From the NCBI GenBank assembly GCA_035316025.1, contig DATFXL010000090.1, forward strand, positions 1 through 34,395: a DNA stretch of 34,395 nucleotides, given 5' to 3'. The DNA is from JALZAA01 sp035316025. GTDB lineage: Bacteria > Actinomycetota > Acidimicrobiia > IMCC26256 > JACDBD01. Positions 24,894-32,045 of this stretch are shown here, piece after piece. The position numbers and the translations under genes were made by a program. A model generated the notes under the pieces. It searched no databases, was not told the DNA's origin, and saw only the letters and a list, made by a program, of their open reading frames with translations. Positions within the stretch are counted from its first letter, which is position 1. Every line of letters starts with the position of its first letter.

Positions 24894-25187
24894 GTGGCGC
24901 GGCTGTCCGACAACGAGATCCGTTCCGGGCTCGAGAAGCTGCCGGGCTGGGAGCGGCAGGACCACGAGATCCAGAAGCAGTACGAGCTGGCGTCCTTCCC
25001 CGACGCCATCGCCTTCGTGACCCGGGTCGGATTCCTGGCCGAGAAGGCCAACCACCATCCCGACCTGGACGTCAGGTGGCGCAAGGTGCGCGTCGTGCTG
25101 TCGACTCACGACGAGGGCGGCATCACCGGCCGCGACCTCGCTCTAGCCGGCGAGATCGAGAGCGTCGCGGGCCCGCGCGCCGAGTGA
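24894..25187 (+). CDS. 4a-hydroxytetrahydrobiopterin dehydratase (pterin-4a-carbinolamine dehydratase)
   Basis: 97 residues from GTG 24894; ATG 24870 would add eight residues. The family start MARLSDNEIRSGLEKLPGWE, the catalytic KANHHPDLDVRW (His54, His55) and later THDEGGITGRDLALA with His72 are intact. It dehydrates 4a-hydroxytetrahydropterin, or acts as a pterin-binding accessory protein. It diverges from the radical SAM gene around the SOS box. Its stop overlaps the next gene (GTGA). Confidence 0.9.
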   Translation: MARLSDNEIRSGLEKLPGWERQDHEIQKQYELASFPDAIAFVTRVGFLAEKANHHPDLDVRWRKVRVVLSTHDEGGITGRDLALAGEIESVAGPRAE

Positions 25188-25615
25188 TCGCGGCAGGCAT
25201 CGCGATCGCCGTCGTCGCGCTGGTGCTCGCGCTCGTCGTCGCCGTCGGCCTCGAACCGGGTGCTTCACCAGGCGAGGTCGCCGTCTCCTACGAGCTCGCA
25301 TGGGACCGGCTCGACTTCGACGCGCTATGGGCCCTGTCGGGGGAGGAGCTCCACGACGGCCGCTCCCGTCACGACTTCATCGGCGACAAGCGAGAGGCGT
25401 ACGCGGGGCAGCGCGAGCTGGCGGGACTCGCCCGTGAGGTGAAGCTCGACGAGGTGCTGAAGGGATCCGAGCTCGCCGCGGTCCGGACCCGGGTGGTCTT
25501 GCAGGACGGGACCGAGGTGCGCAACCAGGTGCAGCTGGCGCTGCGCGAGGGCACCTGGAAGGTGATCGGCTACCACTTGGAGCCCGACGGGTCGGGCAGC
25601 CGCCCGCCGAGCTGA
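25184..25615 (+). CDS. Membrane-anchored exported protein, NTF2-like
   Basis: 143 residues from GTG 25184, overlapping the previous stop. One N-terminal membrane helix (GIAIAVVALVLALVVAVGLE) is followed by an outside domain: SPGEVAVSYELAWDRLDFDA, ALSGEELHDGRSRHDF and a C-terminal strand region ending RNQVQLALREGTWKVIGYHL. The layout resembles NTF2/DUF4878-like exported domains. I do not recognise a named family with certainty. Confidence 0.7.
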   Translation: MIAAGIAIAVVALVLALVVAVGLEPGASPGEVAVSYELAWDRLDFDALWALSGEELHDGRSRHDFIGDKREAYAGQRELAGLAREVKLDEVLKGSELAAVRTRVVLQDGTEVRNQVQLALREGTWKVIGYHLEPDGSGSRPPS

Positions 25616-25627
25616 GCTCCGCCCGTT

Positions 25628-26020
25628 GTGGTCCGGTTCCACGCGCCCGACTACGTCGTGCTCGTCGTCGACGACCTCGACCGCTCGTTGCGGTTCTACT
25701 GCGAGCTGCTCGGCCTGCCGCTCAGCCACCGGTCCGGGTCGTTCGCGCAACTGGCAACCGGGGCGACCCGAGTGGCCATGTACGAGCGTCCGGCGATGGC
25801 GGTGACCCTCGGCCGCGAGCTCGGGTCGCCTTCGCTCGACGCTCCCGCGTTCGAGCTCGGGTTCAAGGTCGACGACTGCGACGCCGCTTACGACGACCTG
25901 GTCGGCGCCGGTGCGACTCCGGACGTCCCGCCGACGGATCGGCCATGGGGGCAGCGCACGGCGTACGTACGCGATCCGGACGGCCATCTCGTGGAGCTCG
26001 CCCAGGACCTCGCCCCCTAA
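25628..26020 (+). CDS. VOC-family (glyoxalase/bleomycin-resistance fold) protein
   Basis: 130 residues from GTG 25628. The N-terminal YVVLVVDDLDRSLRFYCELL and C-terminal DPDGHLVELAQ are the two beta-alpha-beta-beta-beta modules of the VOC fold, with GFKVDDCDAAYDDLVGAG between. The metal Glu is in HLVELA, while the usual first His is replaced by a hydrophobic/Tyr segment, so metal catalysis is uncertain. Such proteins isomerise, cleave or bind small molecules. It meets the PPOX gene tail to tail, three bases apart. Confidence 0.88.
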   Translation: MVRFHAPDYVVLVVDDLDRSLRFYCELLGLPLSHRSGSFAQLATGATRVAMYERPAMAVTLGRELGSPSLDAPAFELGFKVDDCDAAYDDLVGAGATPDVPPTDRPWGQRTAYVRDPDGHLVELAQDLAP

Positions 26021-26023
26021 GGG

Positions 26024-26452
26024 TCACCCGTCGAGGTAGGCCCAGCCCCGCCAGCGGTCGACGTCGATCGCGAGCACGGCGCCGGGGATGCCGACCCGCC
26101 CGTACTGGGGGTACTTGGCTCGCAGGGCTGCGATGGCCAACTCGCGCTCGGCCTCGTCGTTGACGACGCGGCCGCGACCGTCGACACGTACCCACCAGAC
26201 GCGTTCCCACACCTCGTCGTAGTAGTCGACGAGCAGCGACGCCACCGGGTGCTCGGCGATGTTGCGCAGGCGGCGGAGTGCATAGGTCGTCTTCGGCTTC
26301 TCGTCCGTGCCCGACACGATGACGTCCCCGTTGTCACCCTCGAGCACGGCGAAGCAGATCGGCACGAGGTGCGGGCCGCCGTCCGGGCGTACCGTCGCGA
26401 GCCGGCCGACGCGCGCGTCGGCGACGCGCCGCCGCATCTCCGCTTCCTTCAT
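26024..26452 (-). CDS. PPOX-class F420-dependent oxidoreductase (Rv0121c-like)
   Basis: 142 residues from ATG 26452. The flavin-reductase-like split barrel is shown by VADARVGRLATVRPDGGPHL, PICFAVLEGDNGDVIVSGTD, KTTYALRRLRNIAEHPVASL and the closing IPGAVLAIDVDRWRGWAY. The pattern matches the TIGR03668 group of actinobacterial F420-type proteins. It probably reduces an unknown substrate with F420H2 or binds FMN. It diverges from the MobA-like gene, 23 bases away. Confidence 0.88.
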   Translation of the reverse strand: MKEAEMRRRVADARVGRLATVRPDGGPHLVPICFAVLEGDNGDVIVSGTDEKPKTTYALRRLRNIAEHPVASLLVDYYDEVWERVWWVRVDGRGRVVNDEAERELAIAALRAKYPQYGRVGIPGAVLAIDVDRWRGWAYLDG

Positions 26453-26475
26453 GCGCGGGACGATACCGTCGCCGC

Positions 26476-27051
26476 ATGGCGGCGGGACTGTTGCTCACGG
26501 GCGGGTCGAGCCGGCGCATGGGGCGAGACAAGGCCCAGCTCGTGATCGCAGGGGAGCGACTCGCCGACCGGTCCGCCCGGGTGCTGTCCGCCGTGTGCGA
26601 TCCGGTCATCGAGGTCGGGCCGGGTCGTAGCACGCTCGAGACGACGATCGACGACGAGCCGCGCGCCGGTCCGTTGGCCGCACTCGTGACCGGAGCCGCC
26701 GCCTTGCGAGCACGGGCGCACGCCGGCCCCGTCGTGTTGCTCGGCGTCGACCTGCCGTTCGCGAGCGAGCGATTGCTTCGGTTGATCGCCGATCATCCTT
26801 CGCCCGACACCGTCGTTCCAGTCGCCGGCAGGATCCGGCAGTCGTGCTGTGCGCGCTACGCGCCCGAAGCGCTCGAGATCGGGGCAGAGCTCGTAGAACG
26901 CGGGCAGCATGCTCTCCACGCACTGCTCTCGGCGGTCCCCGTGATCGACATCAGCCAGGAGGAGTGGCGCGCGGTGGCGCCTGCCGACGCTCTTGTGGAC
27001 CTCGACACGCCCGGTGACCTCGTCCGCTACCGCATCGAGGGTGCGCAGTAG
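26476..27051 (+). CDS. mobA: MobA-like molybdenum cofactor guanylyltransferase
   Basis: 191 residues from ATG 26476, the normal MobA length. The nucleotide-binding start GLLLTGGSSRRMGRDKAQL is canonical, with GPLAALVTGAAALRA and the metal Asp in VVLLGVDLPFAS following; VPVAGRIRQSCCARY takes the place of the usual VPxxGRxQPLxAxY loop. It attaches GMP to molybdopterin to form MGD. The Cys pair in that loop is unusual. The CofC-like (F420) or MobA/CD-like transferase alternatives cannot be excluded. Other Mo genes are not in the window. Confidence 0.8.
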   Translation: MAAGLLLTGGSSRRMGRDKAQLVIAGERLADRSARVLSAVCDPVIEVGPGRSTLETTIDDEPRAGPLAALVTGAAALRARAHAGPVVLLGVDLPFASERLLRLIADHPSPDTVVPVAGRIRQSCCARYAPEALEIGAELVERGQHALHALLSAVPVIDISQEEWRAVAPADALVDLDTPGDLVRYRIEGAQ

Positions 27052-27060
27052 CGTGCCGCC

Positions 27061-27801
27061 GTGACAGACGACGAGCTTCTCGCGTTGTTCACACGCGCCG
27101 CCGACGCCGCCCGGGAATCGCTGAAGCCGCTCAAGGGTGCCGCGCGACGCGAGCGGACCGACAAGCCGGGCCAGTACGCGCTCGACCTCGTCGCCGACGC
27201 CGCGGTGCTTCCCGTCCTGCACGAGGCGGGCGTGGCTGTAGTCAGCGAGGAGTCGGGGCGGAGCGGAACGTCCGACGCGTCCGTGACCGTGGTGCTCGAT
27301 CCGGTTGACGGGTCCACGAACTGCTCGCGCGACATCCCGTACTGGTCGATCTCCTTGTGCGCGCTCGACCGGGACGGACCACTCTGCGCTCTCGTCGCCA
27401 ATCAGGCGACGGGCGTGCAGACGACGGCTGTACGCGGCAAGGGTGCCTGGCGAGACGGTGAACTCGTTGCGCCCTCTGGGGTGCGGCGGGTGGAGGACGC
27501 GGTGGTCTCCTTCTCGGGCACGCCGGCGCGCCGCCTGGCGTGGAAGCAGTTCCGATCTCTCGGTTCCGCCGCGCTCGAGCTGTGCGACGTGGCCGCGGGC
27601 GCGCTCGACGCCTATCTCACGAGCTGGGTGTCGCCGTGGGACTACTTGGGCGGGATGCTCGTGTGCCAAGAGGCGGGCGCGGCTGTGCTGGATGCCCACG
27701 GCGAAGAGCTGGTTGTCGCAGAGACCGACACGCGCCGGCAGCTCGTCGCGGCGGCGACGCCCGAGCTGCTCGACGCCGTCCGGCCCGCTCTCCCGTCGTG
27801 A
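27061..27801 (+). CDS. Inositol monophosphatase-family enzyme (1)
   Basis: 246 residues from GTG 27061. The FIG/IMPase metal motifs are present: Glu in VSEESGRSG, DPVDGSTN (with the Asp pair) and the late WDYLGGMLVCQEAGA. The region after DGSTN is NCSRDIPYWSISL. The group includes CysQ (3',5'-bisphosphate nucleotidase), histidinol phosphatase HisN and inositol phosphatases; DPVDGSTN is compatible with all. The stop overlaps the second copy by four bases (GTGA), so the two are coupled. Confidence 0.9.
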   Translation: MTDDELLALFTRAADAARESLKPLKGAARRERTDKPGQYALDLVADAAVLPVLHEAGVAVVSEESGRSGTSDASVTVVLDPVDGSTNCSRDIPYWSISLCALDRDGPLCALVANQATGVQTTAVRGKGAWRDGELVAPSGVRRVEDAVVSFSGTPARRLAWKQFRSLGSAALELCDVAAGALDAYLTSWVSPWDYLGGMLVCQEAGAAVLDAHGEELVVAETDTRRQLVAAATPELLDAVRPALPS

Positions 27802-28589
27802 AGGACGAGCTCGACCTTCCGTCGCTGTCGCGGCTGGCTGAACAGGCTGCGCGCGCCGGCGGCGCGATCGTCACCCAGCATTTCGGCTCGGTGGGCGACG
27901 CCCGCCAGAAGGCTCCAGGTGACTGGGTCAGCGATGTGGACACGACGAGCGAAGGGGCGGTGCGCGCGGCACTGGAACGCGCCGCCCCATCCCTTCCGAT
28001 CTTCGGGGAGGAGGGCGGCGGCGGGCGCGGCGACGTGGGCTGGTTCGTCGACCCGTTGGACGGGACGGCCAACTTCCTCCACGGCTTTCCCGTCGTCGGC
28101 GTCTCGGTTGCGCTCGTGCGATTCGGCGTCCCCGTCGTCGGCGTCGTGCACGCGCCGCTGCTCGGGAACACCTACACCGCATTCGCCGGGGGCGGGGCGT
28201 TCTGCAACAACGAGACCATCACCGTCAGCCGGCGCAGCGTAGATCGCGCGATCTGCGCGACGGGCTTTCCCTTCCGGGCCAAGGCCGACCGCCTCGGTGA
28301 GTACCTCCCCGTCTTCGAAAGTGCCCTGCGTCGTTTCGAAGACCTCCGCCGCGCCGGGTCGGCGAGCCTCGATCTGGCGTGGACCGCGGCCGGCGTGTTC
28401 GACGGGTACTTCGAGCAGGCGCTCGGTACCTGGGACGTCGCCGCCGGCGCGCTCCTCGTGCGCGAGGCCGGGGGTGTCGTCACCGACTGGTCGGGCGACG
28501 ACCGCGCGTGGCTCGCCTCGGGTGACATCGTCGCGGCCCCGCCGCCGGTTCACGCCGCGCTGCTCGCCTTGACGAGCGCTAGGTACTGA
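27798..28589 (+). CDS. Inositol monophosphatase-family enzyme (2)
   Basis: 263 residues from GTG 27798. It has the same motif set: PIFGEEGG (Glu), FVDPLDGTANFLHGFPVVGV (the classical IMPase DPLDGTxNF) and the late GTWDVAAGALLVREAGG. DPLDGTANFLHG makes it the more canonical IMPase of the pair. Substrates may be inositol-1-phosphate, histidinol phosphate or another monophosphate. Its 3' end overlaps the convergent serine hydrolase by 11 bases. Confidence 0.92.
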   Translation: MKDELDLPSLSRLAEQAARAGGAIVTQHFGSVGDARQKAPGDWVSDVDTTSEGAVRAALERAAPSLPIFGEEGGGGRGDVGWFVDPLDGTANFLHGFPVVGVSVALVRFGVPVVGVVHAPLLGNTYTAFAGGGAFCNNETITVSRRSVDRAICATGFPFRAKADRLGEYLPVFESALRRFEDLRRAGSASLDLAWTAAGVFDGYFEQALGTWDVAAGALLVREAGGVVTDWSGDDRAWLASGDIVAAPPPVHAALLALTSARY

Positions 28590-29739
28590 AGCCGTACAGC
28601 TCCTGCAGGGGCACGACGCGCTGGCGTGTGAGCGCGACGTCATCGCCGAGCGCCGAGTACACCGCGTCCGTGACCTCGAACAGCCGCTGCTCGGCCTCGA
28701 GGAAGCCGGGAAGGGCGTTGCTGACGACCACCATCACGAGGCCGAACTCGGGGTCGGCCAGGCCGCGCGAGGACGCCATCCCGCCGTGTCCGAACGCACG
28801 CCGGCCCGTCCCTCCGCTGAATTGCACCTGCACCCCGAGTCCCCAGGGGATGACGGTGCGGAAGAGCCGATCCTTGATCCCGAAACGGTGCACCGCCCGC
28901 ATCACCTCGACGGTGCGCGGCTCGAGAACCGCCGGGCCGAAGCCGAGCAGCGACTCGTAGAAGCGACCGAGGTCACGCGCCGCTCCACGCATCCCGCCGC
29001 CGGGTTCGACCTTGGCGACGAAGTAGGGCTCGTTGTGGTAGCGGTCGACCTTGTACGGGACCATCTGCAGCCCGCCGTCCGCTTCGACGACGGGCAGGAC
29101 GTGACCTCGCCACGACACGGGCACGATGCGCTCGCCGAACCCCGGCTGCTCGTCCATCGGAATGCCGAGCCGCAGACCGGTGAGGCCCAGAGGGGCGACG
29201 ACCTCCTCGCGCACGTACCGGTCGATCGGGCGACCGTCGACCCGTTCGACGACGGCGCCGAGGATCTTCCATCCACTCGACGGGTGGTAGGCGGCGTCCG
29301 TGCCTGGCTCCCACCGCGCCGGGGACGCCGCGATGTGCGCCACCACGTCGGCGTATGGCACGTCGGCGTCGAACAGCCCGGCGTCGGAGTTGGGGAAGCC
29401 GCCGGTGTGCGTGAGCACGTGGCGGATCGTGCAGCGCTCCTTGCCCGCAACCCATCCGTCGATGTAGTCGGCGACCCGGTCGTCGAGGCCGAGCTTTCCC
29501 CGCTCCCAGAGCTGGAGCAGAGCGACCACCGTCAGCGGCTTGCCGGCGGAGTAGAGGAGCATCAGATCGTCCCGGTCGACGCCCCGGCCGGGGCGGGACT
29601 CGCCGACCGTGGTGTCGAGGAGGACCTCGCCGTTCCGGGACACGTAGCACTGGGCCCCGTCGTGCCACCCTTCGGCCTGTCGGAGCTCGAGCAGCTCGAC
29701 GACCGGTGCGAGATCAGGACGGGCTTCCGTGACCGTCAT
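28579..29739 (-). CDS. Serine hydrolase, beta-lactamase/EstB type
   Basis: 386 residues from ATG 29739. The SxxK motif is S64-A-G-K67 in LLYSAGKPLTV. The second motif is in AAYHPSSGWKILGAVVE (Tyr as general base). RRAFGHGGMASS near residue 325 replaces the third KTG box with HGG. This is the class C beta-lactamase/esterase family (Pfam Beta-lactamase), cytosolic here since no signal is visible. Members hydrolyse esters or peptides; antibiotic inactivation is not implied. Confidence 0.9.
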   Translation of the reverse strand: MTVTEARPDLAPVVELLELRQAEGWHDGAQCYVSRNGEVLLDTTVGESRPGRGVDRDDLMLLYSAGKPLTVVALLQLWERGKLGLDDRVADYIDGWVAGKERCTIRHVLTHTGGFPNSDAGLFDADVPYADVVAHIAASPARWEPGTDAAYHPSSGWKILGAVVERVDGRPIDRYVREEVVAPLGLTGLRLGIPMDEQPGFGERIVPVSWRGHVLPVVEADGGLQMVPYKVDRYHNEPYFVAKVEPGGGMRGAARDLGRFYESLLGFGPAVLEPRTVEVMRAVHRFGIKDRLFRTVIPWGLGVQVQFSGGTGRRAFGHGGMASSRGLADPEFGLVMVVVSNALPGFLEAEQRLFEVTDAVYSALGDDVALTRQRVVPLQELYGFST

Positions 29740-29771
29740 GCGAGGAGCCTAGGCCGGAGCCGGGAAATTGG

Positions 29772-29799
29772 TTGACGCCCGCTTCGTGGCGTGTAGCCT
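29772..29799 (+). promoter_or_regulatory. Promoter of the whiB7 leader, with adjacent A/T tract
   Basis: TTGACG (29772-29777) and TAGCCT (29794-29799) are separated by 16 bases, which is acceptable for the main sigma factor. AAATT (29765-29769) lies two bases before the -35. In mycobacteria WhiB7 activates promoters with a short A/T-rich tract just upstream of the -35, through its AT-hook, so autoregulation is expected. Confidence 0.6.
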
Positions 29800-29853
29800 G
29801 TTTTGACGTCTCGCAGCCGCGAGCGCACGCACGTGACCGAGAGGACCGAACCA

Positions 29854-30039
29854 GTGGCCAGCTACCCGACGCAGCGCCAGCAGGCAGCCGTCGTCGGCGT
29901 CGCGCGCGCCCGGTCGGCCTCGGCCTTTGCCTGCGCGATGCCGACCAACGGGACGTGGTCGACCATGCCGAGCCTCGGTGTGACCACCATCGACCACAAG
30001 CCCGGTCGGCCCCGGCGGCTGAGAGTGACCTCGCCGTAG
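29854..30039 (+). CDS. whiB7 leader peptide (upstream reading frame)
   Basis: 61 residues from GTG 29854, eight bases after GAGAGGACC; GTG 29833 in the same frame is an alternative start. The frame ends at TAG 30037. It starts downstream of the promoter and contains the antiterminator segment (30009-30019) in its last codons, so its translation is likely to control the downstream terminator. The sequence (ASYPTQRQQAAVVGVARARS and then SAFACAMPTNG) is not a recognised domain. The terminator and whiB7 follow at once. Its identity as a leader peptide is inferred from position and structure. Confidence 0.6.
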   Translation: MASYPTQRQQAAVVGVARARSASAFACAMPTNGTWSTMPSLGVTTIDHKPGRPRRLRVTSP

Positions 30040-30079
30040 CGTTCCCGCTACCGCAAGACCACCACCAGGCCGCCGGGGC
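30009..30079 (+). promoter_or_regulatory. Antiterminator pairing in the whiB7 leader
   Basis: GCCCCGGCGGC (30009-30019), inside the leader frame, is exactly complementary to GCCGCCGGGGC (30069-30079), the 5' arm of the terminator. This 11-bp helix excludes the terminator hairpin. The segment is nearly a copy of the 3' arm (30081-30092), so the two compete for the same partner. Confidence 0.75.
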
Positions 30080-30102
30080 ACCCCGGCGGCCTTTCTGCGT
30101 TT
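30067..30102 (+). terminator. Intrinsic terminator/attenuator ahead of whiB7
   Basis: AGGCCGCCGGGG (30067-30078) pairs perfectly with CCCCGGCGGCCT (30081-30092), followed by the T-rich TTCTGCGTTT. It ends 78 bases before the whiB7 start, within the same transcription unit as the leader frame, so termination here would prevent whiB7 expression. Confidence 0.85.
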
Positions 30103-30180
30103 CGGGACCATCGACTAACGGAGACGGCAACCAAGCAGCAAGCGACCGACACGAAAATCGAGGACAGGGGAAGCGGGGCG

Positions 30181-30504
30181 ATGTTCGCCATCCAGATAGA
30201 AGAGGAGAACTGGCGGCTCGAGGCTCGATGTCGCGACGGTTCGGCGTCGCTCATCGACCTGTTCTTCTCGGAGCAGCTCGATGACATCGCGCGGGCCAAG
30301 GCCTTCTGCCGGGCATGCCCGGTGCGCGAGGCGTGCCTCGAGGCGGCCACGGCGCGGCGCGAGCCGTGGGGCGTCTGGGGTGGCGAGCTGTTCGCCAACG
30401 GCAAGGTGCTGGCCCAAAAGCGCAAGCGCGGCCGACCGCCCAAGGTGCGGCCAGCCGAGCCCGTCTACGACGAATGGGGACAGCTCGTCCCCCAGTCCGC
30501 CTGA
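30181..30504 (+). CDS. whiB7: WhiB7-type transcriptional regulator
   Basis: 107 residues from ATG 30181, with GGGGAAGCGG as ribosome site. The four cluster cysteines are C17, C43, C46 and C52 (FCRACPVREAC). The Wbl turn GVWGGE is at 64-69. The C-terminal AT-hook KRGRPPK (RGRPP at 83-87) separates WhiB7 from other Wbl proteins. It binds a 4Fe-4S cluster and the main sigma factor, and activates intrinsic antibiotic-resistance genes when ribosomes are inhibited. The leader upstream shows an attenuator. A strong hairpin follows the gene. Identity is confident. Confidence 0.93.
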   Translation: MFAIQIEEENWRLEARCRDGSASLIDLFFSEQLDDIARAKAFCRACPVREACLEAATARREPWGVWGGELFANGKVLAQKRKRGRPPKVRPAEPVYDEWGQLVPQSA

Positions 30505-30516
30505 CGGAGGCGAGGC

Positions 30517-30553
30517 GCCGGCCCGGTGCGGCCCCCCTACGCACCGGGCCGGC
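30517..30553 (+). terminator. Terminator after whiB7
   Basis: GCCGGCCCGGTGCG (30517-30530) pairs perfectly with CGCACCGGGCCGGC (30540-30553) around a nine-base C-rich loop. No T tract follows. A second hairpin, GGTGACG/CGTCACC (30592-30610), lies 40 bases downstream. Confidence 0.8.
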
Positions 30554-30698
30554 GGTGACGCCGCGCAAGATCGCCGCACATGGCGGGCCGGGGTGACGAG
30601 GGGCGTCACCTCCCCCCGGACGCTCCGTCGAGCCCCGGCCTGCCGCGGTGAATGCGTCCGGACGGATCTCGTCAGGACGTCGCTAACGTGACGCGTCC

Positions 30699-30772
30699 GG
30701 GCGCTTAGCTCAGACGTGTAGAGCGCCGCCCTTACAAGGCGGAGGTCGCAGGTTCGAGGCCTGCAGCGCCCA
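30699..30772 (+). tRNA. tRNA-Val (anticodon TAC)
   Basis: Acceptor GGGCGCT pairs with AGCGCCC and A is the discriminator. The D arm is GCTC/GAGC, anticodon arm CCGCC-CTTACAA-GGCGG gives TAC, and the T arm is GCAGG-TTCGAGG-CCTGC. CCA is not encoded. The integrase gene lies 133 bases downstream and ends facing it, so the 3' half is probably the attachment core of the integrated element. Confidence 0.95.
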
Positions 30773-30831
30773 CTTTCTGACCAGGAACTTCGCGACGAAA
30801 CCCGAGAGAGCCGCCGACGGTCGATAGCCGA

Positions 30832-30851
30832 ATGCAAACGGATTGCAAACG
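30832..30851. repeat. Direct repeats TGCAAACG, putative integrase arm sites
   Basis: ATGCAAACG (30832-30840) and TTGCAAACG (30843-30851) are repeated at an 11-base step, one helical turn, between the tRNA 3' end and the integrase stop. The position fits arm-type integrase binding sites. Confidence 0.5.
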
Positions 30852-30904
30852 CCGGGACAGCCAGGGCCCTTACGGCTGTGTAGCGAACAGTAATTGCGTC
30901 GCCA

Positions 30905-32045
30905 CTAGGCGGTAGGGACCGACCCCTGCCCGAACGCCTGCTCGAGGCCAGCCAGCGCTCGGTCCACGGTTTCCTCGTCGGCGTGCTGGTACGTGTTCGC
31001 GGTGAAGTGCACCGATGAATGCCCAAGCACCATGGAGGTGACGTAAGCGGGCGTCCCGGCCTTCGCCAGCGCGGTGGCGACGCCGTGGCGGCAGTCGTGC
31101 AGCCGCACGCCGTCGAGCCCGGCGGCCTTGGCGATCCGAGCGAAGCCGTGCGTGAAGCCGTCGGGATCCAGTGGGCCGCCATCCCCTCGTTCGCAGACGA
31201 GGTCAATGTCTGACCATACGGAACCGAGAGAGAGACGGCGCCGACCCTGCTCAGCCTTGTGGGCGCGAAGGCGTTCTACGGCAAAGGCGGGGAGCGGGAT
31301 CTCGCGCTTGGCGCGATCCGTCTTGGGCGGCACGAAAGCGAGTTGGCCTTCGACCCGTTGCAACGTCTCGTGGATGCGCACACGACCCCGAGAAAGATCG
31401 ATACGGGACCACCGCAGGCCCAAGATCTCTGCGCGCCGTGCGCCAGTCGTTGTCGCCAAGAGGACCGGGATCTCCCAGGTAGTACCGACCGCAGCCTCCG
31501 CGAGACCACGTAACTGAGATGCGGTGGGCGTTGTCAGTCTTGGTGAACGTATTGTCGGTGTGCTGGTCGCCCTCGCCGGATTCGAGGCGACGAGCGACCA
31601 CTTGACGGCGGTATTGAACATCGAGGACATGGCAGCGCGCACCTTCTGGACGGTTGCTGGCGAGAGCCCGGCATCTGTGGCCGCATCGAGAACGGCCTGG
31701 ACCATGCGCCGGACGAATGAGCTCAAGCCGCATCCCGCCGATGAGGGGCAGAACCCGCTGATGCAGTAGTTCAGCGTAGCGTCGTCGGCTATTTGGTCGA
31801 GGGCTATCGATCGCCTCCAGATGCGCTAGCCATCGCCCAACGAACTCGTTGACAGTGGTATTCGTCGGCATCGGGTCGTCGCCGAGGTCGAGGCGACCGA
31901 GGGCGATGCGCAGAGCCCTTTCGGCGGCCTTGCGCGTCGGGAAGCCTGACTGCCAACGCTGCCGGCGCTTGCGCGTTTCCGGATCCCGCCCTACGTCAAT
32001 GACAAAGCACCACGCCCGGCCTCGCTTACGCACATGACCTCTCAT
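30905..32045 (-). pseudogene. Tyrosine recombinase/integrase, frameshifted
   Basis: From ATG 32045 the N-terminal half reads RGHVRKRGRAWCFVIDVGRD (arm-binding domain) and then SRRRYAELLHQRVLPLIGGM up to about nt 31727. The rest follows in another frame: SSFVRRMVQAVLDAATDAGL and the catalytic domain with ARRAEILGLRW (Arg), LHDCRHGVATALA (His-x-x-Arg), MVLGHSSVHFTANTYQHA (His, Tyr nucleophile), ending at TAG 30905. One extra base in CTTGAGCTCA (31720-31728) accounts for it: CTGAGCTCA restores the frame. All catalytic residues lie in the second fragment, which lacks the arm and most of the core-binding domains. The start overlaps the zinc-finger stop (ATGA). Confidence 0.85.

Noticed and set aside
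28579..28589. The 11-base 3' overlap of two convergent genes as evidence of misannotation
   Set aside because: Both products are complete family members with intact C-termini, so the overlap is genuine and common in compact genomes.
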